From Segatella copri (GTDB lineage: Bacteria; Bacteroidota; Bacteroidia; Bacteroidales; Bacteroidaceae), in the NCBI RefSeq assembly GCF_026015295.1, contig NZ_JAPDUW010000002.1:103501-167500 (forward strand): 64,000 bases of DNA. Reading direction: 5' to 3'. The notes below the pieces were generated by a model. That model was not told the DNA's origin, made no database searches, and saw only the letters and a program-made list of their open reading frames with translations. This document shows positions 32,277 to 40,198 of this stretch, piece after piece. A program made the position numbers and the translations under genes. Positions within the stretch are counted from its first letter, which is position 1; each line of letters opens with the position of its first letter.

Positions 32277-32756
32277 TTAAACCTGTTTTTCAATCCATGC
32301 CATCAGTACTGCTACAGCATACTGCTGTTCTTCTCCTGTCAGCTGTCTTCCGGCAGGTATATGATGCCATTTGAAGAAACAACCACGGCAACAGCAGCCT
32401 GTAGCATGCTGGGCAATGAATACAGGATGCCCTCTCATAGGCGTCTGCTTGCCGTCATTGGGAATCACGGCAGGAGCAAGGCGTTTGGCAACGAAATCCT
32501 CCGCATGCTTACGGATGGTAGCCAAACCCTTTTCTGCAATATATTCCTTATCCTTCTTCGAGAGATGGAATCGGCTGCGAAAAGCTGATTGGGAAAGTCT
32601 TTCAAACAAATCAGTCAAGTCATACTCTTTGTCTGGAGAAGTATCGCTTTCCATGTCTTCTGAAGAGATAGAGTCTTTCTGATGATCCTCTTTTTCCTCA
32701 GGAAACAAATTAAGTTCTACATATTTTGCTTGGTTTACTTTTGATTCTTTTTTCAT
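32277..32756 (-). CDS. DUF4186-domain protein
   Basis: A 159-residue protein. The first 50 residues are a charged, poorly conserved extension. Residues 55-159 match DUF4186: FRSRFHLSKKDKEYI, then TPMRGHPVFIAQHATGCCCR, GCFFKWHHIPAG and a C-terminal helix ending MAWIEKQV. The Cys cluster CCCxxC and nearby His residues suggest metal binding. A strong TAGGAGG ribosome site precedes the start by about ten bases. It lies 57 bases after nhaC on the same strand. The role of the family is unknown. Confidence 0.82.
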   Translation of the reverse strand: MKKESKVNQAKYVELNLFPEEKEDHQKDSISSEDMESDTSPDKEYDLTDLFERLSQSAFRSRFHLSKKDKEYIAEKGLATIRKHAEDFVAKRLAPAVIPNDGKQTPMRGHPVFIAQHATGCCCRGCFFKWHHIPAGRQLTGEEQQYAVAVLMAWIEKQV

Positions 32757-32813
32757 TTCTATTAGCCTCCTATATCTAGGAATCTCCTATTCATATTAAT
32801 GGATATCAGACTC

Positions 32814-34328
32814 TTACGCTGCTGATGCTTTGTTTTCCTTGGGTTGTGGGTTGGGTACGAAGCCAAGGATGGCAACCAGACAACTCATCAAAGGACTGAT
32901 GATGTTGAAGAAGCAGAAGGGGAGATAGACAAGTGTCGGGATACCAAGAACCGTACTCTGCGTCATACCGCAGGCTGTCCATGGAACCAATACGCTCGTT
33001 ACGGTAGCGCTATCCTCTGTACTACGGCTCAAGAGTTCCGGACGATAGCCTCGTTCGGCATATTCATCCTTATAGATAGATGCATTCATAATAATGCTCA
33101 GGAACTGGTCACCCATAACGAGATTGAGCAAGACGCCTGATGTCACGGTGCTGCAGACAAGTGATACGGTGCTGTGGATGCTTTTCAGGAGCATGTGGGT
33201 AATGGCGTGGAGCATGCCGCTGGCTACCATACATGAACCGAAACACATGGCACAGAGGATGAGCCAGATGGTATTGAGCATGCCAGCCATACCTCGGGTG
33301 GCTACGAGATCATTGATGTTAGCCATGCCGCAATCTACCTGGGTATGGGTATAGCAGGTGGTCATGATTCCTTCAAAGAGGCTTTTGGCAGAGATGCTGT
33401 CTTCACCTGCTATCCCTACAAGTACTTCCGGCTGGAGAATGAGGGCACAGATGCATGCTGAAAGGGCTGAAAGAAGAAGTGTGATGAGGGATGGCGTCTT
33501 ACGGTAGATGAGCCATCCTGTAAAAGCCGGAACCAGCATCGTAAACAAGGAGATATTGAAACCATGACTCAGACCGGTGAGATACTGGCTGATATCCACT
33601 GGCTTGGAATCATAACAGAGTCCGATGATGAGATAGAGTACCAGCGAGAGCAGGATGCTTGGTATGGTAGTATAGAGCATATAGCGGATATGTGAGAAGA
33701 GATCCGCTCCGGCTATACTCGAAGCAAGGACGGTGGTATCGCTCATTGGCGAGAGTTTATCCCCGAAATAGGCACCGGAGATAATAGCTCCAGCGGTGTA
33801 GGGGGCTGGTATTCCCAGGGCATCACCGATTCCCATCAGAGCAATACCGATGGTGGCAATAGTGGTCCATGAGGTTCCCGTCATCACAGAAATGATGCTA
33901 GAGATGATGCATGCGCAGGGAAGGAAAAAGGTTGGCGACATGATCTGTACACCATAATATATTAATGTGGGTACCACACCACTGATCATCCAGGTAGCTG
34001 ACATCATTCCGATGAGCAGCAGGATCAGGATAGATACTCCGGCATCGCCCACGGTCTTTTTGATCATCTCTTCAAAGATATTCCATTTCATCCTATAGAT
34101 GCCCATACCGAGTGCTACACAAACGGCTGTGGCTATCATGAGGGCCACCTGAGAGGCACCAGCCAGGGCATCATCAGGGAAGATTTTGACAACCAGGACG
34201 ATGAGGGTGATAAGTACTGCCAGCGGTATGACAGAAATAAAAGGATGTGGTGCAACTGGCTGCAGAGACGAGCAGGATGCCTGATTCTCTGCAGCTTGAG
34301 ATTTCTGTTTCTTTTCTTCTTGTTCCAT
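32814..34328 (-). CDS. nhaC: NhaC-family Na+/H+ antiporter
   Basis: A 504-residue inner-membrane transporter with 11-13 hydrophobic helices. The family core is visible: SATWMISGVVPTLIYYGVQI, IISVMTGTSWTTIATIGIAL (NhaC family hallmark), GAIISGAYFGDKLSPMSDTT and a C-terminal WTACGMTQSTVLG. The GAYFGDKxSP-x-SDTT motif is diagnostic. It exchanges protons for sodium (some members move malate/lactate). The N-terminal 40 residues are a Glu/Lys/Gln-rich extension. It may be co-transcribed with DUF4186. Confidence 0.9.
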   Translation of the reverse strand: MEQEEKKQKSQAAENQASCSSLQPVAPHPFISVIPLAVLITLIVLVVKIFPDDALAGASQVALMIATAVCVALGMGIYRMKWNIFEEMIKKTVGDAGVSILILLLIGMMSATWMISGVVPTLIYYGVQIMSPTFFLPCACIISSIISVMTGTSWTTIATIGIALMGIGDALGIPAPYTAGAIISGAYFGDKLSPMSDTTVLASSIAGADLFSHIRYMLYTTIPSILLSLVLYLIIGLCYDSKPVDISQYLTGLSHGFNISLFTMLVPAFTGWLIYRKTPSLITLLLSALSACICALILQPEVLVGIAGEDSISAKSLFEGIMTTCYTHTQVDCGMANINDLVATRGMAGMLNTIWLILCAMCFGSCMVASGMLHAITHMLLKSIHSTVSLVCSTVTSGVLLNLVMGDQFLSIIMNASIYKDEYAERGYRPELLSRSTEDSATVTSVLVPWTACGMTQSTVLGIPTLVYLPFCFFNIISPLMSCLVAILGFVPNPQPKENKASAA

Positions 34329-34362
34329 TTGTTAATATTCTCTTATCATTTTAGTCTTTCAT

Positions 34363-35610
34363 TTACTTTGCGTTTTCATCCGTTTCTTCAACGCTCTTCT
34401 TCTGTGTATTCGGCAAGAATCCTGCAATGATGCCGAGCAATGGCAGGAAGGCACTCACCTGGAAGATAAACTCGATGCTCGTCTTGTCTGCTAACCAGCC
34501 GAAGAAAGCAGAGCCCAAACCTCCCAAACCAAACATCAGTCCGAAGAAAATGCCGGCTATCAGTCCTACTTTATCTGGCATCAGGTCGGTAGCATATACC
34601 ACGATGGAAGAGAAAGCCGAGGCAATGATCAATCCTGACAGGAAGGTAAAGATGATGGTCCACGTGAAGTTGACGAAAGGCATGGCGATGGCGAAAGGTG
34701 CTGCCCCCAGAATGGAAAACCAGATGACATACTTTCTGCCGAACTTGTCACCCAGCATTCCTCCTGCCACTGTTCCTATGGCAAAGGCTGCAAGGAACAC
34801 GAAGAGACACAGCTGTGAAGTCTGTACCGAGACCCCGAACTTATCCATCAGGAAGAAGGTGAAGTAGCTCGTGATGCACGCCGTATAGAAATACTTGGAG
34901 AACACGAGCATGATGAGGATGAACAGTGCCCAATACTTCACCCTTTTGGAAATATGGGTATTGAGAAGCGGTTGTTTCTGCGGATGGTTCACCACGTAAG
35001 CCAGTCGTGCCTTGTACCAGACTCCCAATCTTACCATGATGATGGCAGCGAGGAGGGCTGCAAGGGCAAACCAGGAGATGGCATGCTGTCCGAAAGGCAG
35101 GATGATGATGGCAGCCAGCAGCGGACCTACTGCCGATCCGCCATTGCCGCCCACCTGAAAGATAGATTGTGCCAGACTCTTCTTGCCTCCCGATGCCATC
35201 TGTGCCACTCTTGAAGCTGTGGGATGAAACACGGATGAGCCCAGACCTACGACGCTCACAGCCAGGAGAATCAGAAAATAATTCTCGGCAAAAGCCAGCA
35301 GGAGCAAGCCCACCAAGGTGAAGCACATGCCGAGGGAAAGAGCATAGGGACGGGGATGCTTGTCAGCATAAAGCCCCGTAAAAGGTTGCAGGATGGAAGA
35401 CGTCATCTGGAAGACCAGCGTGATGATACCTATCTGTGCAAACGAGAAGTCGAACTTATCCTTCACAATCGGATAGATGGAAGGGATAATCGACTGAATC
35501 ATATCATTCAAGAAATGGGAAATGCTACAGATGATGAGCATGGAATATACCGTACCCTCTACCATCTTAGGATTTCCCTTGATTTTACTACCTATTGACT
35601 TGATGTTCAT
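34363..35610 (-). CDS. fsr: MFS exporter, Fsr (fosmidomycin resistance)-like
   Basis: A 415-residue major facilitator with 12 helices. Typical Fsr features: ICSISHFLNDMIQSIIPSIY in helix 1, LQPFTGLYADKHPRPYALSL after helix 2 (MFS motif A region), SVVGLGSSVFHPTASRVAQM and a second motif A (GGMLGDKFGRKYVIW). The family exports fosmidomycin and related phosphonates; the natural substrate here is unknown. It is transcribed with or just before nhaC (34-base gap). Confidence 0.85.
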   Translation of the reverse strand: MNIKSIGSKIKGNPKMVEGTVYSMLIICSISHFLNDMIQSIIPSIYPIVKDKFDFSFAQIGIITLVFQMTSSILQPFTGLYADKHPRPYALSLGMCFTLVGLLLLAFAENYFLILLAVSVVGLGSSVFHPTASRVAQMASGGKKSLAQSIFQVGGNGGSAVGPLLAAIIILPFGQHAISWFALAALLAAIIMVRLGVWYKARLAYVVNHPQKQPLLNTHISKRVKYWALFILIMLVFSKYFYTACITSYFTFFLMDKFGVSVQTSQLCLFVFLAAFAIGTVAGGMLGDKFGRKYVIWFSILGAAPFAIAMPFVNFTWTIIFTFLSGLIIASAFSSIVVYATDLMPDKVGLIAGIFFGLMFGLGGLGSAFFGWLADKTSIEFIFQVSAFLPLLGIIAGFLPNTQKKSVEETDENAK

Positions 35611-35637
35611 TGTATTAATTTAAATTATTATTTTTCA

Positions 35638-35675
35638 AGCACTGGCGCCATGAAAAGATTTCCCGTTCATGATTC
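35638..35675. repeat. scar of the MBL gene next to hipT
   Basis: Bases 35638-35665 match 27513-27540 inside the metallo-beta-lactamase pseudogene exactly (28 bases), and 35666 onward matches 27701 onward. 160 bases are therefore missing between them compared with arm 1. It ties the two arms together. Confidence 0.8.
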
Positions 35676-36680
35676 TCATTCTGATTTACGATTGAATCTT
35701 TGAATTCTTTCTTTGACTATTCGTAAATAGGTGCGTTTCATCTTGTCTGTCAAAAAAGAATTGTTGACCAAATGCTCTACTTCGTCAGGCAAGACTGGAA
35801 AAGAGTCAAGAATCATTTCTATACGCTTCTTCTTCAGACCGATATGCTCTCCAAATCTCTCAAAGTCCAGACGGCATGGATGCCCTGTTCGCTCATACAC
35901 ATCACTTTTCTCCAGAGTCAGAGAAAGCCCCCCATTCAACCCCAGATCATCGCCCTCGATATGGAGACAGGTGTTCATCAGGTCATAGGCGGGAGCAAGC
36001 TGGTAATGGTCGCCAATTCTCATGATGGAGAAGTTTTTCAGATGGTCGTCGCCGTTGCCGTAGATGTAATTGAATACAACCAACTTAAAGAAACGTTCCA
36101 TGGCTATCATCCAAGCAGGAATAAATCGTTTTATTGCACAGGCAATATCCTCGAAGCATCCATCATATTTGAAATAAGTACCTTGCTCGGCTTCATTCTT
36201 ACCAACCAGAGAAGCGAAATCCTCCATGAGATATTTGCTTCCATCCTTGGCTATGTCAAATCTCTTGGTAATATATACCATATCTCCATGAGGGGTAAAG
36301 CAAAGACCATTTTCTGCTGTAATGATACCATATACCTGTGAAGCTATCTGCATGGTAAGATGCTCGTTAGCAGGAATCTGCTTCCTTGTATAAAGAGTAT
36401 TGTCCCAAGGTGCTGGCTTCAGAATATAGCGAGAACGTTCATCCGTCTGCGAGATTCTGATGATTCCATTCTCTATCACTGCAGGAAATTTCTCCTGAGC
36501 TCCAGAAACAGAGATACGTCTCATGGCTATCATAGTCTCTGATGTCTTACTGATTTCATCTATTTCAAAATCAAGCAAATGCGACACTTTCTGACCATCA
36601 AACAGTTTTTTGCAAGCTGTAGGAGAGTAAGTGGAAAAACCATCTGCAAGGGTGGATGGGCAATGATTTAATTCTTTCAT
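35676..36680 (-). CDS. hipT: HipT-like serine/threonine kinase toxin (split HipA)
   Basis: A 334-residue protein corresponding to HipA without its N-subdomain 1. Motifs: RRISVSGAQEKF (Gly-rich loop with Ser57 and Ser59), YILKPAP with the ATP-binding Lys, GNGDDHLKNFSI (catalytic Asp and Asn, residues 209-218) and LAPAYDLMNT (metal-binding Asp233). HipT of E. coli HipBST carries Ser57/Ser59 in an SIS motif and phosphorylates tryptophanyl-tRNA synthetase; here the motif is SVS at the same positions. It overlaps the hipS-like gene by ATGA. The length and motifs suggest an active toxin. Target is inferred by homology only. Confidence 0.9.
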   Translation of the reverse strand: MKELNHCPSTLADGFSTYSPTACKKLFDGQKVSHLLDFEIDEISKTSETMIAMRRISVSGAQEKFPAVIENGIIRISQTDERSRYILKPAPWDNTLYTRKQIPANEHLTMQIASQVYGIITAENGLCFTPHGDMVYITKRFDIAKDGSKYLMEDFASLVGKNEAEQGTYFKYDGCFEDIACAIKRFIPAWMIAMERFFKLVVFNYIYGNGDDHLKNFSIMRIGDHYQLAPAYDLMNTCLHIEGDDLGLNGGLSLTLEKSDVYERTGHPCRLDFERFGEHIGLKKKRIEMILDSFPVLPDEVEHLVNNSFLTDKMKRTYLRIVKERIQRFNRKSE

Positions 36681-37006
36681 GATTCTACTTCTTTTACAGT
36701 TAATGCTCCTATCGTATCATGGGTTGCTATCTTCAGAAGAAGTCCAAAGAAATCCTTCTCATCCAATCGCCAACTTCTGCAGACTATCTTTCTGTTTGCT
36801 CCTTCTGGAAGCATATTGGTAAAAACAGGGAATAGATAATCAGACTGATAAGGCTCTTCCCTGAAAGGCATGGTAAGTGAGACTGGATCATGGGTCCTAT
36901 CCATCATATACTGCTTGTCGTATGTGAAGGTATAACCTCTGCCAGGAGTTGACTCCTCTAAGAATCCTGCTTCTGTGTCGTGACAATAAACGATAGCTTT
37001 TCTCAT
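36677..37006 (-). CDS. hipS: HipS-like antitoxin (HipA N-subdomain)
   Basis: A 109-residue protein equal to the HipA N-terminal subdomain 1 (couple_hipA): AGFLEESTPGRGYTFTYD, PVSLTMPFREEPYQSDYLFPVF and NMLPEGANRKIV, the last being the family hallmark LPEG. In HipBST systems this separate protein neutralises HipT. It lies 12 bases after hipB and overlaps hipT by ATGA, the order hipB-hipS-hipT as in E. coli O127. Arm 1 keeps only its start region. Confidence 0.88.
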   Translation of the reverse strand: MRKAIVYCHDTEAGFLEESTPGRGYTFTYDKQYMMDRTHDPVSLTMPFREEPYQSDYLFPVFTNMLPEGANRKIVCRSWRLDEKDFFGLLLKIATHDTIGALTVKEVES

Positions 37007-37018
37007 GACTTACTTTAT

Positions 37019-37219
37019 TTAAACTGTTTGACGAATCTCATATTTAACCTCCATGCCAAGGATATCCATGATTTTTTCAACCGTCGATAGAGAGGGGTTT
37101 CCTTTACCACTCTCTATTTTCTTGATGGTAGAAATGGCTATCTCAGACATGTCAGCGAGGTCTTGCTGGGTAATCCCCAAGGCCATACGCTGCAATTTCA
37201 TTACTTCTTGAATTTTCAT
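37019..37219 (-). CDS. hipB: XRE-family HipB, copy 2
   Basis: A 66-residue Cro/C1-type DNA-binding protein from Met 37219 (ITQQDLADMSEIAISTIKKI). First gene of the hipBST operon and probable repressor acting on the two GTATATTATATTGTAC-type boxes upstream. Almost identical to copy 1 (one residue changed) while the DNA differs at several third positions, so the two arms have diverged for some time. Confidence 0.9.
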   Translation of the reverse strand: MKIQEVMKLQRMALGITQQDLADMSEIAISTIKKIESGKGNPSLSTVEKIMDILGMEVKYEIRQTV

Positions 37220-37227
37220 ACCAAGTA

Positions 37228-37304
37228 GTATATTATATTGTACTTTTCCTGCAAAGTTAACAAAAAAATCTAGATTACGCAAAAAAAGGTATAATATATT
37301 GTTC
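37228..37304. promoter_or_regulatory. operator-like repeats of the hipBST operon
   Basis: GTATATTATATTGTAC at 37228-37243 and GTATAATATATTGTTC at 37289-37304, with the same 61-base spacing as in arm 1. Likely HipB binding sites. Confidence 0.6.
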
Positions 37305-37386
37305 TTTTTATAAAAAATTATTATTTCATGGAATTTTTCTTGGTTATTTGCCATTGAATATTGTTTTTTTTCTTAACTTTGCATGC

Positions 37387-37419
37387 TTCCCATTTTCTAA
37401 GGTGTCTTATCGTAAATAG
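37387..37419. repeat. left flanking direct repeat of module copy 2
   Basis: TTCCCATTTTCTAAGG-TG--TTAT-GTAAATAG. An imperfect copy occurs at 39581-39613, directly after the module. Copy 1 lacks both. Confidence 0.65.
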
Positions 37420-37683
37420 AAAGTTTGCAGTACACCCTATTGAGAGGAATCACCATATAACTTTAGCAATTAGTTTTTTTAATGATAAAGCATTTAAATT
37501 GTATTGCAAGGATTATTATCTTAAATATCCGTAAAAAAATTACGGCGTATTGATATTTTGTATATCTTTGCAACTGCTTAGCTGCACTTGACATTATAAT
37601 AAAAGATAGTTTGCATTGTTTAAGTGTGTATTAGCTTTGCACCAACAAAATTGTTATCAATTAAAAATAAAGTATATATAAGC

Positions 37684-38784
37684 ATGCTAGTAAAATTTGC
37701 CGTAACGAACTATAGAGGATTTGCCAATCGTATAGAATGGGATTTGTCGAAACCAAGTAACTATTCGTTCAATACTTTTGCCATTAAAGATGGTATCATC
37801 AAGAATGGCATCGTATATGGACCTAATGGTTCTGGCAAGTCAAACTTTGCAATGGCCATCTTCGACATTACCAATCATCTTTCACAGAAGTGGAAGAAGG
37901 TGAACTATTATGATAACTTTACATATACGGGAAAGTTGAACTTCCCCGTAAAATTTGAATATACATTCAAGTTTAGAGATAATACGTTACTATATACATA
38001 TAGCAAATCACCTGATGGAAAACTGGAGGAAGAAGAACTTGTTGTGAATAACAAGCTTATTTTCTGCAACAAGAATTCTGTCTTGACATTGGATGATGTT
38101 GAATTCCCGATGGATTCTGCGGTGAAGGCAAACCTTGCCAATAACGCCAATAATGTATCCATCGTAAACTTTCTGCTTACTTCCTATCCTCTTGCCAAGG
38201 AACATTATCTTCTGAAACTGCAGCAATTCGTAAACTCAATGTTATGGTTCAGAAGTGTTGAAAAAAATGAGTTTATGGGGTTGGCTACTGCTCCGGCAAA
38301 TCTCGATGAGTATATCATCAAGAATAAGCTGACTCAGGACTTTGAGGAATTCATCCATCGGGTAAGCGGACAAAGTTTTGAGTTTCAGGAGCCAAAGGAT
38401 GATGATAAAGAGTTGTATTGCGTATTTGGATTAGGTCGCATTCCATTCGATAAGATTGCATCAACGGGTACTCAATCTCTGATGCTGCTATATTACTGGC
38501 TGAAACAGATGACAAAAGCATCGTTCGTTTTCATAGATGAATTTGATGCATTCTATCATTTCAGACTCTCTTATGAGGTTTGCAAAACCCTCTTTTCCCT
38601 TCCATGTCAGGCTTTTACATCATCACACAACACCTATCTGATGACCAACGACTTGCTTCGTCCAGATTGCAATTTCATCTTGCAAGACAACAAAATCAAG
38701 CCGTTGAGCGACTGCACTCAAAAAGAGTTGAGATTCGGGCATAATATAGAAAAAATGTTTAGAGGTAACGCATTCGAAGTATGA
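37684..38784 (+). CDS. RloA/OLD-type ABC ATPase of a two-gene module, copy 2
   Basis: The 366-residue protein has exactly the same sequence as copy 1 (29361-30461): Walker A GPNGSGKSN, signature STGTQSL, Walker B FIDEFDAF, H-loop SSHN. Upstream lie the same two promoter boxes. Here the module is preceded by the complete hipBST operon in divergent orientation, without the nitroreductase genes. Two identical copies allow gene conversion and may raise dosage. Confidence 0.88.
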   Translation: MLVKFAVTNYRGFANRIEWDLSKPSNYSFNTFAIKDGIIKNGIVYGPNGSGKSNFAMAIFDITNHLSQKWKKVNYYDNFTYTGKLNFPVKFEYTFKFRDNTLLYTYSKSPDGKLEEEELVVNNKLIFCNKNSVLTLDDVEFPMDSAVKANLANNANNVSIVNFLLTSYPLAKEHYLLKLQQFVNSMLWFRSVEKNEFMGLATAPANLDEYIIKNKLTQDFEEFIHRVSGQSFEFQEPKDDDKELYCVFGLGRIPFDKIASTGTQSLMLLYYWLKQMTKASFVFIDEFDAFYHFRLSYEVCKTLFSLPCQAFTSSHNTYLMTNDLLRPDCNFILQDNKIKPLSDCTQKELRFGHNIEKMFRGNAFEV

Positions 38785-39548
38785 TACTATTCGTTTTTGA
38801 AGGAGTAAAACGGGAGCCGGATTTGTTCCGCACCATCCAGCGATTATACTTTGCAAATAGAGATGAGCAGATAGTATGTTCCTATAACAACAACATCTAT
38901 CAGCTATACAAAGATTTGCAGGAGTATGATGGCGATGGAGATATTGTGTCTTTGCTGATGGAGAAATTTGCTGGTCAAGCAGACAATCCGCTCAAGGATA
39001 TTGATGCATCTGCTGACATTTCTGAAATCTATCTGTTCTTCGACTATGACTTTCATAACCGGAATTTATCTCTCGAAGAAATCAACAGGCAGGTAAAGGA
39101 AATGCTTGAAACATTCAACAACGAAACAGAGTTTGGTAGGCTATATATTGACTATCCGATGGTTGAGTCTATACGATATACTAAGCAGTTGCCCGATGCA
39201 AACTATTGGACGTATTCTGTAACACGTTCTGAGTGGGGTAAGTTTAAAGGTGTATCTGCAGATTTTTCTGCGTATGACAGTTTCGATTTCATCCTACTGA
39301 AAGATCATCGAGAGCCAACAGAAGTAGAGATGGAGGAAGTTAAGCAAAATTGGGAATATTTAAAGGAAATGAATGTGGGAAAAGCGAACTATCTATGTAA
39401 GGGGAAGAATACGATGCCTGCATCTAAAGAAGACATACTTCAAGACAAAATATTCAACTCACAAGTAGAACAGTATGTGAATACCGAAGATTGCAAAGTA
39501 GCTGTACTCAATGCTTTCCCAATTTTTCTGTTTGACTATTTCAAATAA
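38781..39548 (+). CDS. TOPRIM-like/RloB-like effector, copy 2
   Basis: Identical to the 255-residue protein at 30458-31225, coupled to the ATPase by ATGA. Same motif set (Glu-Gly, D-Y-D, P-M-V-E). No degeneration in either copy, which argues that both are kept functional or that duplication is very recent. Confidence 0.7.
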   Translation: MILFVFEGVKREPDLFRTIQRLYFANRDEQIVCSYNNNIYQLYKDLQEYDGDGDIVSLLMEKFAGQADNPLKDIDASADISEIYLFFDYDFHNRNLSLEEINRQVKEMLETFNNETEFGRLYIDYPMVESIRYTKQLPDANYWTYSVTRSEWGKFKGVSADFSAYDSFDFILLKDHREPTEVEMEEVKQNWEYLKEMNVGKANYLCKGKNTMPASKEDILQDKIFNSQVEQYVNTEDCKVAVLNAFPIFLFDYFK

Positions 39549-39580
39549 TATTTTAAGAGAAGGTTATCATACGAGGACAT

Positions 39581-39613
39581 TTCCCATTTTCTAAGGGTGA
39601 TTATGATAAATAG
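39581..39613. repeat. right flanking direct repeat of module copy 2
   Basis: TTCCCATTTTCTAAGG followed by GTG--TTATGATAAATAG, matching 37387-37419 with a few differences. It starts at the exact right edge of the duplicated module. Confidence 0.65.
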
Positions 39614-39777
39614 GCGGTACATATATATCAGTTTGGAATTTGTACTTCGGAAATATGCGGGTGTCAAATATTGTTTCTTAATTATCGCAATTTCCGTATT
39701 TTCAATCTAGAAGGTCATGATGATAAAAATCTTTTGGTTTGATAGCGTATTACTTGCTCTCTGCAAGACGAATCACC

Positions 39778-39881
39778 TATAGTTGTACGACCGTAAGGCT
39801 ACAGTTGTACGACTATATAGGCTATAGTTGTACAACTCTGGAGTTATAGTCGTACAACTATAGGGGTTATAGTTGTACGAC
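39778..39881. repeat. five phased palindromic sites (TATAGTTGTACGAC)
   Basis: Copies start at 39778, 39800, 39823, 39845 and 39868: spacings 22, 23, 22, 23 bases (two helical turns). Each has the palindromic core GTTGTACGAC/GTCGTACAAC or GTTGTACAAC. It lies in a 650-base gene-free region between module copy 2 and the aldolase-like gene. It resembles an operator or nucleoid-protein array. Confidence 0.85.
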
Positions 39882-40154
39882 TACAGAATTCCGGATTTCC
39901 GAAGAAATTAGTGAGATTTATAACACGTTGAATATCTGACGATTACGAATTTCGCCATATTTTCAATATTCTTCAAGAAATATTTTCCGAGCGGAAATTC
40001 GTGATTTTCAGAGGATTTAAATCATGATTTTGTAAAAAAAATAAACCTGGTCAACTGACGGGACATGACATCTGTATAATGACCACTTATACCTGAAATA
40101 GGGCTATTTTTGATTAATTAATAGTTATTTTACTCACATTTTAGCAAATATCAT

Positions 40155-40163
40155 TACCTTTGC
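40155..40163 (+). promoter_or_regulatory. promoter box of the aldolase-like gene
   Basis: TACCTTTGC, a Bacteroidota -7 element, 36 bases before the start codon. Confidence 0.6.
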
Positions 40164-40198
40164 AATTAGTTAAAATTAAAACACGTAATATTAAGAAC

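Larger units (their letters stand above)
37485..39581 (+). repeat. 2.1-kb duplicated ATPase-TOPRIM module, copy 2
   Basis: Second copy of 29162-31258, with no difference seen except one base at the left edge. It is enclosed by a 33-base imperfect direct repeat. Confidence 0.95.

Noticed and set aside
39778..39881. CRISPR-like array
   Set aside because: The repeats are 14 bases with 8-9 base gaps, there are no spacers of normal length and no cas genes.
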